From: Winogradskyella litoriviva
GTDB lineage: Bacteria > Bacteroidota > Bacteroidia > Flavobacteriales > Flavobacteriaceae
NCBI RefSeq assembly: GCF_013249065.1
Contig: NZ_JABRWQ010000006.1
Span: 124,001 to 188,000 of the forward strand
Reading direction: 5' to 3'
DNA: 64,000 bases
Below, piece by piece: positions 1 to 8,488 of this stretch; positions within the stretch are counted from its first letter, which is position 1, and each line of letters starts with the position of its first letter. The notes under the pieces were generated by a model that saw nothing but the letters and a program-made list of their open reading frames with translations, searched no databases and was not told the DNA's origin. The position numbers and the translations under genes were made by a program.

Positions 1-1005
1 AAAAAAGGGGAAATCATTACTATAAAAGCAGACAACGTAACAGTGGATGGTTTATTTATCATAAACGTTGGCAATAGCTACACTGAAGATTATGCTGCTA
101 TTAGGGTTAAAAATAGCAAAAACTTTGTTATTCAGAATTTAGTCTTAGAAAAATTATTCTTCGGTATTTACATCGAAAAATCAACTGATGGAAAAGTATA
201 TCATAACAAAATAATTGGAGATGCTGTAGAAGAATATAATTCTGGAAATGGTATACAGTTATGGTATAGTAAAAATGTAGAAATTGAACTCAATTATGTT
301 GAACATGTAAGAGATGGAATTTACTTAGAATTCTCAGACGACTGCTTAATTAAAAACAATATTAGCACCCTAAATGTGCGTTACGGATTACATTTTATGT
401 TTTCTAATGATGACATTTATCAAGATAATACTTTCGAAAACAATGGTGCAGGCGTCGCTGTGATGTTTTCTAAACGTATAAAAATGTATAACAATCTTTT
501 TAAAGAAAATTGGGGAACCGCTTCTTATGGCATGCTATTAAAAGAAATAAATGATGCCGAAATTATTGGAAACACTTTTGAAAACAATACTATTGGTATC
601 AACATAGAAGGCTCTAACCGTATTACATACAAACACAATAGTTTCTCAAATAACGGTTGGGCTATTAAAGTAAAAGGTGCTTGCTATGCCAATACGTTTA
701 CGGAAAATAATTTTCTATACAACTCTTTTGATATCGCCTACAACAGTAATGTTAATGACAATGTTTTCGATAAAAATTACTGGAGCAGTTACACAGGCTA
801 CGACTTAGATAAAAATGGTATTGGAGATATCCCTTACCGACCAGTAAAACTCTTTTCTTATATCGTAAATCGTACGCCAGAAACCATCATTTTACTGCGA
901 AGTATGTTTATAGATATCATTGACTTTTCTGAAAAGGTATCACCTGTTTTTACACCAGATGATTTATTGGACAACAACCCACAAATAAAAAAACTAACAT
1001 GGTAA
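1..1005 (+). CDS. nosD: NosD, copper-dependent nitrous oxide reductase maturation protein (5' end cut by window)
   Basis: The frame is open from base 1, so the gene begins upstream of the window; the GTG at 43 is only the first internal start-like codon. The visible ~335 residues are repeated short beta-helix rungs rich in N, G and I (right-handed beta-helix, NosD/CASH type). They end in the NosD-type block YWSSYTGYDLDKNGIGDIPY and a C-terminal stretch that contacts the partner ABC transporter in this family. NosD is a periplasmic protein needed to assemble the Cu-Z centre of NosZ. It overlaps nosF by 7 bp, followed by nosY, the canonical nosDFY order. nosZ should lie upstream, outside the window. 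Confidence 0.93.
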   Translation, partial: KKGEIITIKADNVTVDGLFIINVGNSYTEDYAAIRVKNSKNFVIQNLVLEKLFFGIYIEKSTDGKVYHNKIIGDAVEEYNSGNGIQLWYSKNVEIELNYVEHVRDGIYLEFSDDCLIKNNISTLNVRYGLHFMFSNDDIYQDNTFENNGAGVAVMFSKRIKMYNNLFKENWGTASYGMLLKEINDAEIIGNTFENNTIGINIEGSNRITYKHNSFSNNGWAIKVKGACYANTFTENNFLYNSFDIAYNSNVNDNVFDKNYWSSYTGYDLDKNGIGDIPYRPVKLFSYIVNRTPETIILLRSMFIDIIDFSEKVSPVFTPDDLLDNNPQIKKLTW

Positions 1006-1706
1006 CCATAGAAAATCTACATAAAAAATTCGGTAAAAACCAAGTGCTAAGTGGTGTTGACCTCAACATTAACGAAGGGGGAATTTTCGCTGTACTTGGA
1101 CCTAATGGTTCAGGTAAAACCACTTTGATAAAATCGGTTTTGGGTATGGTAATTCCAGATAAAGGAAACATCACTGTACTTGGCAAAAACATTAAAAAGA
1201 ATTCTGAATACAGACATAAAATTGATTATTTACCGCAAATAGCCAACTTTCCGAGTAACCTACGTGTTAAAGAATTAATCAAAATGATTAAGGATTTACG
1301 TAAACCAACCAATGAAGATGAACGCTTAATTGAGCTTTTTAGATTAGAGCCTTTTTTAGACAAAAAATTAGGTAATCTTTCCGGTGGAACTAAGCAAAAA
1401 GTGAATCTCGTTTTAACTTTTATGTTTGATAGTCCGTTAATTATTTTAGACGAACCAACCACAGGTTTAGACCCAATTTCACTCATTAGATTAAAAGATT
1501 TAATTAAAGCAGAAAAAGCCAAAGGAAAAACAGTTATTATTACCTCACACATCATGAGTTTTGTTGAAGAAATTTCAGATGAAATTGTATTTATCCTAGA
1601 AGGTAAAATTTACTTTAAAGGCTCTATTCAAAAATTAAAAACCAAGACCAATCAACCCGATTTTGAACATGCGATTGCGTCTATATTAACCGATAACCAT
1701 GCTTAA
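999..1706 (+). CDS. nosF: NosF, ABC transporter ATP-binding subunit for NosZ maturation
   Basis: 235-residue ABC ATPase. Walker A is GPNGSGKTT near residues 34-42, the signature motif is LSGG near residue 127, and Walker B with D-loop is LIILDEPTTGLDP near residues 147-159, followed by the switch histidine in ITSH. The start codon overlaps the end of nosD and the end overlaps nosY, so the three are translationally coupled. Known family role: with NosY it forms the inner-membrane ABC complex that works with periplasmic NosD in building the copper-sulfide centre of nitrous oxide reductase. The assignment rests on the ABC motifs plus position. Confidence 0.92.
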   Translation: MVTIENLHKKFGKNQVLSGVDLNINEGGIFAVLGPNGSGKTTLIKSVLGMVIPDKGNITVLGKNIKKNSEYRHKIDYLPQIANFPSNLRVKELIKMIKDLRKPTNEDERLIELFRLEPFLDKKLGNLSGGTKQKVNLVLTFMFDSPLIILDEPTTGLDPISLIRLKDLIKAEKAKGKTVIITSHIMSFVEEISDEIVFILEGKIYFKGSIQKLKTKTNQPDFEHAIASILTDNHA

Positions 1707-2481
1707 GATATTAAAATATAGTTTTTACGACCTTATGCGTAGTCGCTGGAGTTACGTGTATTTCGCCTTTTATTTACTATTAGGTGTTGTCTTGTTGTTT
1801 TTGAATAACGATTTATCAAAAGCAGTTATTACTTTAATGAATGTCATCATCGTTTTAGTACCATTAATAGGCACCATTTTTGGTGTGATGTATTATTATA
1901 ATTCACAAGAATTTACCGAGCTACTTTTAGCACAACCTATTAAACGTTCGTCCATATTCTTAGGACAATATTTAGGTGTTGCTTTATCATTATCTATGAG
2001 TTTAATTTTAGGATTAGGTATTCCTTTTGTGTTCTACGGTTTGTTTGAAAGCAGCGCAATTTGGGACTTTTCCCTTTTACTAATAACTGGTACATTTTTG
2101 ACCTTAATTTTTACCGCTCTAGCGTTCAACATTGCGTTATCTAATGAGAATAAAATTAAAGGCTTTGGTTATGCCATCTTACTTTGGTTGTTCTTGGCCG
2201 TTATTTATGATGGACTCTTTTTAATGACACTAATTTTATTTGAAGATTACCCACTAGATAAAGTATCGCTTATTGGTACAATGTTAAATCCCATAGATTT
2301 ATCGAGAACGCTTATCCTTTTAAAATTAGACATTTCAGCCTTATTAGGTTATACTGGAGCTGTTTTCAAACAATTTTTCGGAACAAGTTTTGGGTTAATT
2401 GTATCGTTTGTAATGCTTACCATTTGGGTTGTGATGCCTGTTTTACGCATCGTATTCAAATCAAAGAAAAAAGATTTTTAG
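1699..2481 (+). CDS. nosY: NosY, ABC-type permease for NosZ maturation
   Basis: 260-residue integral membrane protein with about six hydrophobic segments (the first near residues 20-36, the last near 230-250). The ABC-2 permease layout is typical of NosY, including the cytoplasmic loop carrying QEFTELLLAQPIKRSSIFLGQ. It overlaps nosF by 8 bp. Partner of NosF and NosD. It is the last recognisable nos maturation gene here; the next gene begins 30 bp on and is probably in the same transcript. Confidence 0.9.
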   Translation: MLKILKYSFYDLMRSRWSYVYFAFYLLLGVVLLFLNNDLSKAVITLMNVIIVLVPLIGTIFGVMYYYNSQEFTELLLAQPIKRSSIFLGQYLGVALSLSMSLILGLGIPFVFYGLFESSAIWDFSLLLITGTFLTLIFTALAFNIALSNENKIKGFGYAILLWLFLAVIYDGLFLMTLILFEDYPLDKVSLIGTMLNPIDLSRTLILLKLDISALLGYTGAVFKQFFGTSFGLIVSFVMLTIWVVMPVLRIVFKSKKKDF

Positions 2482-2511
2482 TCAATAATTAGTATCTCAA
2501 TATTTAGAATC

Positions 2512-2937
2512 ATGACAATAAAATATGTAATAATCACGTTGCTATTAGCATTAACTTTTGGTTGTAAAAACGAAACTGTTAAGCCTGAAATACATTCAGC
2601 AATTCAACTAGAAGGTTTAGCACTCAACAATAACGAAAAGTGGATTGCTAATGAAGAAACTCATATTGGCATGAAGCGTATTGATTCTATTTTAAAGAAT
2701 AATACTTCAACAAGTGGAAAAGTATTAGGCGACGTACTTTCAAAACAAACAAGCTATATTATAAAAAGCTGCGATATGGAAGGTGAAGCACACGACCAGC
2801 TTCATGTGGTACTCGTTCCTATTTTAGAAGAAATTACAGATATAAAAGATGTAGAAAACACTTCAGAATTAGAGAAAAAAGTGACAAATTTGCAACGCTT
2901 AACAGCCACTTATTTTGAATATTTTAAGATTAACTGA
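2512..2937 (+). CDS. small lipoprotein downstream of nosY, function unknown
   Basis: 141 residues. The signal peptide ends in a lipobox (LTFGC, Cys at about residue 18), so it is predicted to be a lipoprotein. No named domain was recognised. The middle holds CDMEGEAHDQLHVVLVPIL (about residues 87-105), with C, M and two H spaced like a metal or heme ligand set; this is only a suggestion. Its position 30 bp behind nosY and before copper-related genes makes a role in copper handling or NosZ maturation plausible, but nothing in the sequence proves it. Confidence 0.7.
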   Translation: MTIKYVIITLLLALTFGCKNETVKPEIHSAIQLEGLALNNNEKWIANEETHIGMKRIDSILKNNTSTSGKVLGDVLSKQTSYIIKSCDMEGEAHDQLHVVLVPILEEITDIKDVENTSELEKKVTNLQRLTATYFEYFKIN

Positions 2938-2955
2938 TAAAAATCATTTAATTAA

Positions 2956-2969
2956 GGACAAAATAGTCC
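2956..2969. promoter_or_regulatory. inverted repeat GGAC-N6-GTCC upstream of the 2982 gene
   Basis: Short dyad (GGAC 2956-2959, GTCC 2966-2969) 13 bp before the start of the next gene. The spacing suits an operator near the transcription start, but the arms are only 4 bp, so it could be chance. Confidence 0.25.
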
Positions 2970-2981
2970 GAATTTAGCACT

Positions 2982-3380
2982 ATGATATTAAAGGTTATAT
3001 ATAAAGCCATTGCCTTGTTTTTAACGTTCGTTTTATTAGCGAACAATATTAACAATGTGGTTATTGTAACCGATTTTGTGGTGAACCAAGATTTTATTGC
3101 TAAAACGCTTTGTATTCAAAAAGACGACCAAAAAGGTTGTAATGGTAAATGTCATTTAGCAAAGCAACTCGCACAGAGTAACACAGATTCTGGCTCAGAC
3201 GCACCATTACCATCCACTGACAGAACGCGCTTAGACGTTTTTGTTATTTATGAAACTGCAAACCACACCATTGATAATTTCAATCAATTATCAAGATTCC
3301 AAAACAACGCACATTACAGAATAAAACAACCTATTTCTGGCTTTTATTCTATCCATACGCCTCCACCAGATTTAAGTTAA
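2982..3380 (+). CDS. small membrane-anchored Cys/His protein, possible metal handling
   Basis: 132 residues with an N-terminal hydrophobic segment (about 8-30), then CIQKDDQKGCNGKCHLAKQL (about 43-62), giving three Cys and one His in a compact CxxC-H-like cluster, and a short C-terminal tail HTPPPDLS. I recall similar small proteins next to copper-type TonB receptors in flavobacteria, but I know no assigned function. The cluster would fit a metallochaperone or an assembly factor; that is inference. It lies between the nos genes and a Met-rich lipoprotein plus copper-type receptor. Confidence 0.65.
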   Translation: MILKVIYKAIALFLTFVLLANNINNVVIVTDFVVNQDFIAKTLCIQKDDQKGCNGKCHLAKQLAQSNTDSGSDAPLPSTDRTRLDVFVIYETANHTIDNFNQLSRFQNNAHYRIKQPISGFYSIHTPPPDLS

Positions 3381-3387
3381 TTTTTTT

Positions 3388-3421
3388 TGAAGCTCTACTT
3401 AGAGCAAACTTCTATTTTTTG
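3388..3421 (+). terminator. weak hairpin with T-run after the 2982 gene
   Basis: Arms GCTCT and AGAGC, with outer GAAG/CTTC, followed by a short T-rich run at 3413-3420. The stem is small and the T-run is interrupted, so termination would be partial at best. Confidence 0.3.
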
Positions 3422-3479
3422 AAACCAAATCGGCTTCAAACAGGATACTTACATTTAAAAATAACTTAAACACTTTAAA

Positions 3480-4325
3480 ATGAAACTTAAATATTTATTA
3501 CCAATCGCATTTATTGCATTATTCTTTTCATGTTCAACAGACAACGACGATAACACAACAATAGTTAATGAAGTTGAAGGCTTAGAACTTATTCAAACCA
3601 TTGTAAATGGCAATGAAACTATAGAGCTTTACAACGAAAAAGGCATGTTTGAAACTGGCTACAATATGATTAGCCTTAGAATTAAAGACAACACAACAGA
3701 TAGCTATATTGAAGACGCTACCCTTTCTTGGATGCCAATGATGCAAATGCCAACTATGGAACATTCTTCGCCCAAATCAACAATTTCAAAAGCTTTAGGA
3801 AAAGATACCGTTTATGAAGGTTTTATCATCTACCAAATGACAAATACAGATGGTTCTGGTTGGTCATTAACTTTAAACTATAATATAGATGGTACAGATT
3901 ATTCTGTTACTGAAACTATCTCTGTAATGCAATATGAGAACCAAAATACAGCGAGTTTTATGGGTAGCGATGGCACAAAATATATCTTAGCGTTAATTGA
4001 ACCAAAAGACCCAAGTATTGCTGTAAACGAAATGAAAGTTGGTTTGTTTAAAATGGAAAACATGATGACTTTTCCTGTTGTTGAAGATTATACTATCGCT
4101 TTAGACCCACGTATGCCAGGTATGGGAAATCACACCTCACCTAACAATACAGATTTAACTTACAATAATGCCGATAATTTCTATTATGGCGATTTATCAT
4201 TAACAATGACTGGTTACTGGAAACTAAACCTAAAGTTAATGAACACTGATGATGATGTTTTAAAAGGCGAAGACGTTACCGATGAAAACGAAGCGAGTAG
4301 CTTGTATTTAGAATTAGAATTCTAA
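3480..4325 (+). CDS. methionine-rich lipoprotein, probable copper-associated surface protein
   Basis: 281 residues with a lipoprotein signal (ALFFSCST, Cys near residue 18). Residues about 83-98 read LSWMPMMQMPTMEHSS, a Met/His-rich run of the kind that binds copper in YtkA/FixH-like domains. The second half repeats a similar beta-rich layout with MRMP-type methionines (DPRMPGMGNHTS near 205-220). It is immediately upstream of a TonB-dependent receptor of the copper type, so it may be that receptor's surface or periplasmic partner. The family name is uncertain; the methionine richness is directly visible. Confidence 0.65.
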   Translation: MKLKYLLPIAFIALFFSCSTDNDDNTTIVNEVEGLELIQTIVNGNETIELYNEKGMFETGYNMISLRIKDNTTDSYIEDATLSWMPMMQMPTMEHSSPKSTISKALGKDTVYEGFIIYQMTNTDGSGWSLTLNYNIDGTDYSVTETISVMQYENQNTASFMGSDGTKYILALIEPKDPSIAVNEMKVGLFKMENMMTFPVVEDYTIALDPRMPGMGNHTSPNNTDLTYNNADNFYYGDLSLTMTGYWKLNLKLMNTDDDVLKGEDVTDENEASSLYLELEF

Positions 4326-4340
4326 ATTATTCCTACTGTC

Positions 4341-4380
4341 TATTGAGCGTAATTAAAATACATTTTTGTTACGCTCAATA
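4341..4380 (+). other. strong intercistronic hairpin without T-run, lipoprotein to TonB receptor
   Basis: Perfect 12-bp arms (TATTGAGCGTAA at 4341-4352, TTACGCTCAATA at 4369-4380) with a 16-nt loop. No T-tract follows, so it is not a simple terminator. More likely it is an mRNA stability or processing element that sets the lipoprotein-to-receptor ratio. A similar hairpin separates the lipoprotein and receptor genes at 30554-30580. Confidence 0.6.
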
Positions 4381-4427
4381 TGACAAATAGGTTTTCAAAA
4401 ACATTGTAAACACTAAAATTTTTAGCT

Positions 4428-6428
4428 ATGAAAACGCTAATAACAGTCATTCTATGTCTGCTATTGTCTTCTTTGGGATTTGCCCAAGATAACAATAACG
4501 AGGCAAAAAAAGACACCACAAAATTAGAAGAAGTCCTTGTAATCTCTCGACGTAAATTAAGCAATCACAGACAAGAAAAAACACTGTCTAGCATAGATGA
4601 CTATCTTGAAAAATCTAATAAAGTAACCATGATAAAACGTGGTAACTACGCTTGGGAACCAACCATTAACAACATGGCAAGCGAGCGTTTGGTAGTGACT
4701 ATCGATGGTATGCAAATTTTTGGTGCCTGTACAGATAAAATGGACCCAATAACGTCTTACGTCGATGTTTCTAATCTCGAAAAAGTATCTATTGGTTCTG
4801 GTCAAGAAGGCACAGAAAACGGACATTCAATTGGTGGTGGCATTGATTTAAAATTACCATCCTCTAAATTTAATGGTTCTGGCTTTAAATCTGGATTAGA
4901 CTTAGGTTATGAAACCAATGGCAACTATAAAGCAACAGGACTAGATTTAGAATACACAGGCAATAAATTCTTTATTAGCGCAGATGGTATTTATAGAAAA
5001 TCTGATAATTATGATGCAGGTGGCAATGAAGAAATCTTATATTCTCAATTCGAAAAGTATAATATCTCATTAAAAACGGGCTACAAATTTTCGGAAACTC
5101 AAAGCATAGATGCTAACCTTATTTATGATAAAGCTACAGATGTAGGTTATCCTGCTTTGCCAATGGATGTGTCTTTAGCTGAAGCTTTAATTGCATCACT
5201 AACGCATTACTACAAACCAGAAGATAAAGCCTTAAAATCTTTAGAAACCAAATTGTATTTTAATACCATAACGCATATTATGGATGATACCAAGCGACCT
5301 GTTGTTGCTATAAGAATGGACATGCCAGGTTGGAGCGATACGTATGGATTTTATAGTAAAGCCGAACTGATGAAAAACAAACATCACTTCACACTTAACC
5401 TTAATGGATTCTATAATAAATCTCTTGCGGAAATGACCATGTTTTCTAATAACCCAAGCGAACCGGACATGTTTATGTACACTTGGCCAGATATTAGAAC
5501 ACTATATTCTGGTATTTTTATTAAAGATGATTTTCATTTTAGTGCCCATGAAACACTCGCATCTTCTATACGCTTAGGCTATCACAATAACAAAATAGCA
5601 GAAGAAGTTGGTGTACAAAGTCTTCAAATTTTTCATGATACTGTAGATGACCAAAAAAATAGATTTTTGGTGAGTTTGGCGTCTGCATATCAACTTAAAA
5701 AAGAGAATTACAATCTATCTGTTGGTTTAGGTTATGGCGAACGCGCACCTTCCGTTAGTGAAGGTTATGGCTTTTTCTTATTCAACAGTTTTGATAATTA
5801 CGATTACATAGGCAATCCAAATTTAAAGAACGAAAAAGCCGTAGAAGCGAACTTTAGCTTTAAACAGAATTTCAACGATTTTGAAATTGGTATAGAATCA
5901 TCCTACTTCCATATTATGGATTATATTATTGGTGAGATTGCGCCAGACGTAAGCTCAATGACTATTGGTGCAAATGGTGTGCGAGTTTATACCGCTTTAG
6001 ACCATGCCTCTATTTTTAATACGTATGTAAATAGTAGTTATAAACTATCGGAACGTTTTGCAATCAACGGAACGGTTGGCTACAATTACGGAAAAGGGAA
6101 TGATGGTGAAAATTTACCACTCATAAAACCGTTTTCTTACTTTGCTGAATTCAACTACAATACACCTAAATTTAATGCTGCATTGCAATTAGATGGTAAC
6201 GGAAACCAAAGTAATTATAGTAGCAAGTATGGTGAAAATGAAACTGCTGATTATGCGATTCTAAATCTTAATTTAGGAAACGTTTTCCATAATAAATTCG
6301 GAAAAACTGTATTAAAATATGGTATTGAAAACATATTAGACACTAAATATTCTACCTATGCAGATTGGAATAACTTCCCTAGACAAGGACGTAATTTTTA
6401 TGTGAATTTGTCTTTTGTGTTTCCGTAA
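4428..6428 (+). CDS. TonB-dependent outer-membrane receptor, copper type (NosA/OprC-like)
   Basis: 666 residues with a signal peptide (cleavage after GFAQ). Unlike many Bacteroidetes receptors it has no N-terminal carboxypeptidase-like domain. The plug domain carries RLVVTIDGMQIFGACTDKMDP (about residues 86-106) and the IGGGIDLKL stretch; the rest is beta-barrel strands ending in the terminal aromatic signature FYVNLSFVFP. The FGAC...MDP block resembles the copper receptor family OprC/NosA, and NosA is linked to nitrous oxide reductase copper supply. Its place just behind nosDFY supports copper import. It converges with the next gene and overlaps its 3' end by 31 bp. Confidence 0.75.
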   Translation: MKTLITVILCLLLSSLGFAQDNNNEAKKDTTKLEEVLVISRRKLSNHRQEKTLSSIDDYLEKSNKVTMIKRGNYAWEPTINNMASERLVVTIDGMQIFGACTDKMDPITSYVDVSNLEKVSIGSGQEGTENGHSIGGGIDLKLPSSKFNGSGFKSGLDLGYETNGNYKATGLDLEYTGNKFFISADGIYRKSDNYDAGGNEEILYSQFEKYNISLKTGYKFSETQSIDANLIYDKATDVGYPALPMDVSLAEALIASLTHYYKPEDKALKSLETKLYFNTITHIMDDTKRPVVAIRMDMPGWSDTYGFYSKAELMKNKHHFTLNLNGFYNKSLAEMTMFSNNPSEPDMFMYTWPDIRTLYSGIFIKDDFHFSAHETLASSIRLGYHNNKIAEEVGVQSLQIFHDTVDDQKNRFLVSLASAYQLKKENYNLSVGLGYGERAPSVSEGYGFFLFNSFDNYDYIGNPNLKNEKAVEANFSFKQNFNDFEIGIESSYFHIMDYIIGEIAPDVSSMTIGANGVRVYTALDHASIFNTYVNSSYKLSERFAINGTVGYNYGKGNDGENLPLIKPFSYFAEFNYNTPKFNAALQLDGNGNQSNYSSKYGENETADYAILNLNLGNVFHNKFGKTVLKYGIENILDTKYSTYADWNNFPRQGRNFYVNLSFVFP

Positions 6429-7594
6429 ATATTGAATAAAATAAAACCAATTCCTAAAGGCAAAAAGACACTAAACAGAAATAGTAGCAGATAATAATTA
6501 GGAAGTATGCCTATACCATAAAAGAACATTATTCCTTGAATTAATAATAATATTTCGGTTAAAAGAAATCCTAAAACAAAGCTATATATGCCAACAGTTA
6601 GGCTTTTAGAGTTGGTTACCAAGCCACTCTTTAAAATAAACGCAAATAGAAATCCTGAAATCACGCCAAGCATTAGTAAATGAATAAATCCAATTACAAA
6701 ATTGCGATGCTCATATACAACTGCCGAAAACTCAGGTAAAATAGAAAGGGATTGAAACACTACTTTTAAGACAAAACAAATTAGCGCAAACATGAACATA
6801 TACTTCATAAGCTTATGCGCATTAGTCATCAAAACCTCTAATTTAGGTTTTATAAGTTGAATGAATTTATATAGCATTACAACTTGAAGCACCACACCTA
6901 ATCCATTAATAAACAGCAACGATTGATGTGGCAAAAACCATTGTATGGGTAATGCAAATGTTAATACCGTCGAGATTATTAATAATGTAAAAAAATGTCT
7001 GAATTGTTTAGAATCTTCAACCTTTAAAAGATGAAAAAAGACAGCAACCACAGCTATTAAAAACCAACCATTAAACTGAAAATGTAAAAAAAACTGAATC
7101 GCAATTTGATAAAACGCAGAAGCTTGTCCAAGCCTTGCAACTGCAGGACCTAAACACCAAACACCTATAGTAGAAACCACCATAAAAATGAGTGACGTTT
7201 TTAATAGTTTTTCACTTACTACAGCATTGGTTTTATGATGTTTAAAAATGAGATATGCAAAGTAGTAGCTACAAAAAATATGCAGCGTTGAAAAGAAAAT
7301 GGAAATGGCAGCATAACCTTGAAACGGAAAACTTAGCATCATACCAACCACAGCCAATTCCGTTAACCAAAATAATCGATTGAAAACTTTAGGTTGCTTT
7401 GGAATAAAGTAATGTACAAATAGCGTATATAACATTAAATACACCCAACCCAACATAGCAACATGAGAATGTGCGTGTGTTAGAAATCTAAAATTTAAAC
7501 CAATGGCTTCAAGAGATGAAAAGCGTAATGCCAAACCCATTAGCGCAGCAATGAGAAAATTAATTAAACATATGACTACTAACTTTTTTGGCAT
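6398..7594 (-). CDS. multi-pass membrane protein resembling heme-copper oxidase subunit I / NnrS
   Basis: 398 residues with about 11-12 hydrophobic segments. An early histidine cluster THAHSHVAMLGW (H40, H42, H44), a mid-protein HFQFNGWF block and a late FIHLLMLGVISGF block look like heme-ligand helices of cytochrome oxidase subunit I or NnrS-type proteins, but at 398 residues it is shorter than a true oxidase subunit. It is 114 bp downstream of the di-iron repair gene on the same strand, with its own -7 box (7679-7686). The context suggests nitric oxide stress or denitrification. No enzymatic activity can be claimed from sequence alone. Confidence 0.6.
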   Translation of the reverse strand: MPKKLVVICLINFLIAALMGLALRFSSLEAIGLNFRFLTHAHSHVAMLGWVYLMLYTLFVHYFIPKQPKVFNRLFWLTELAVVGMMLSFPFQGYAAISIFFSTLHIFCSYYFAYLIFKHHKTNAVVSEKLLKTSLIFMVVSTIGVWCLGPAVARLGQASAFYQIAIQFFLHFQFNGWFLIAVVAVFFHLLKVEDSKQFRHFFTLLIISTVLTFALPIQWFLPHQSLLFINGLGVVLQVVMLYKFIQLIKPKLEVLMTNAHKLMKYMFMFALICFVLKVVFQSLSILPEFSAVVYEHRNFVIGFIHLLMLGVISGFLFAFILKSGLVTNSKSLTVGIYSFVLGFLLTEILLLIQGIMFFYGIGILPNYYLLLFLFSVFLPLGIGFILFNIYGNTKDKFT

Positions 7595-7678
7595 CGGTTG
7601 AATTTACGAATTAGAAATTTAAGGATTATAAAAAGAAAAACCCCAAAATGTTTAGGGAAAACATCTCAGGATTTTTTT

Positions 7679-7686
7679 CAAAAGTA
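7679..7686 (-). promoter_or_regulatory. -7 box (TACTTTTG) for the 6398-7594 gene
   Basis: On the minus strand TACTTTTG matches the Bacteroidetes -7 consensus TAnnTTTG exactly. It gives a leader of about 80 nt, which holds a small inverted repeat (ATGTTT/AAACAT). It suggests that the membrane gene can be transcribed independently of ric. Confidence 0.5.
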
Positions 7687-7707
7687 GAAATTAATTAGGG
7701 ATTGCTA

Positions 7708-8439
7708 TTAACCAAATTGTTGTTCTAATTTTATAGCTTTCGGAAACAATATGTTGTTTTCTAAATGAATATGTAAATGCAAATCTTTTTCAAATTCTTC
7801 TAACATCGCATACGTTACTTTGTAAGTATTACAAGCATCTGCTGGTGGATTGTAATTATCCGTTAATTCTGCTATTTCTCTAAAACGTTGTCCTTCTGTA
7901 TCGTGTTCTTCCATCATCATTTCAATCGGATTTTCAACAGTTCCAAATTGTGGAGATTGAATCGCTTCATTTTTTAGAGTAGCGTTTACCATTCTTTTTA
8001 CAAAAGGAAAAAGAATCAATTCTTCCTTCTTCATATGTGATGCTAATTCGCCTGCAGAAGCTGTAAACAATTCATTGATTTTAAATAATTCTGGATGACG
8101 TTCGCCATGCACAAGACATAATTTATTTAAAAATTGAAGCAATACAGGAATCTTCTCTTCTACATATCTATGGTGCTTCTTTTCTATATACTCAGTCAAC
8201 AAATCTAATGGCCAAGATTTATAATCTATACTTTCACCACTTTTAGAATCTAAAACTTGGTTTAATTCATCTAATAAGATAGTGCTATCAATGCCTTTTT
8301 TGTTGCAAGCTTCTTCTACTGTTCTGTTGCCATTGCAACAAAAATCAATTTTGTATTTAGAGAAAATTGCTGCTGTTCTAAAATCATCTGCAACATACTG
8401 TCCTATTTCTTTTGTTGTTTTTTCTTGAAGTGTTTCCAT
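7708..8439 (-). CDS. ric: iron-sulfur cluster repair di-iron protein (RIC/ScdA/YtfE family)
   Basis: 243 residues. The N-terminal ScdA_N part holds the CCNGNRTVEEAC motif (about 35-46). A hemerythrin-like di-iron domain follows with the histidine/glutamate ligands visible in KKHHRYVEEKIPVL, LVHGERHPEL, SHMKKEELILFPFV, MMEEHDTEGQ and HIHLENNILFPKA. Family role: repair of Fe-S clusters damaged by nitric oxide and oxidative stress, in the cytoplasm. A perfect 14-bp palindrome sits 17 bp before the start, and an imperfect copy precedes the adjacent Rrf2 regulator, so NO-responsive control by that regulator is likely. Confidence 0.92.
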   Translation of the reverse strand: METLQEKTTKEIGQYVADDFRTAAIFSKYKIDFCCNGNRTVEEACNKKGIDSTILLDELNQVLDSKSGESIDYKSWPLDLLTEYIEKKHHRYVEEKIPVLLQFLNKLCLVHGERHPELFKINELFTASAGELASHMKKEELILFPFVKRMVNATLKNEAIQSPQFGTVENPIEMMMEEHDTEGQRFREIAELTDNYNPPADACNTYKVTYAMLEEFEKDLHLHIHLENNILFPKAIKLEQQFG

Positions 8440-8455
8440 ATTATAATTTTATTTC

Positions 8456-8469
8456 GGATAAATTTATCC
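8456..8469 (-). promoter_or_regulatory. palindromic operator GGATAAATTTATCC upstream of ric
   Basis: Perfect 14-bp palindrome. On the minus strand it lies just after a plausible -7 box (ATTTG at about 8480-8484), at or near the transcription start, where a repressor would block transcription. A 12/14 match is at 8972-8985, upstream of the Rrf2 regulator gene. Confidence 0.65.
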
Positions 8470-8488
8470 TATTTATATTCAAATTTTT

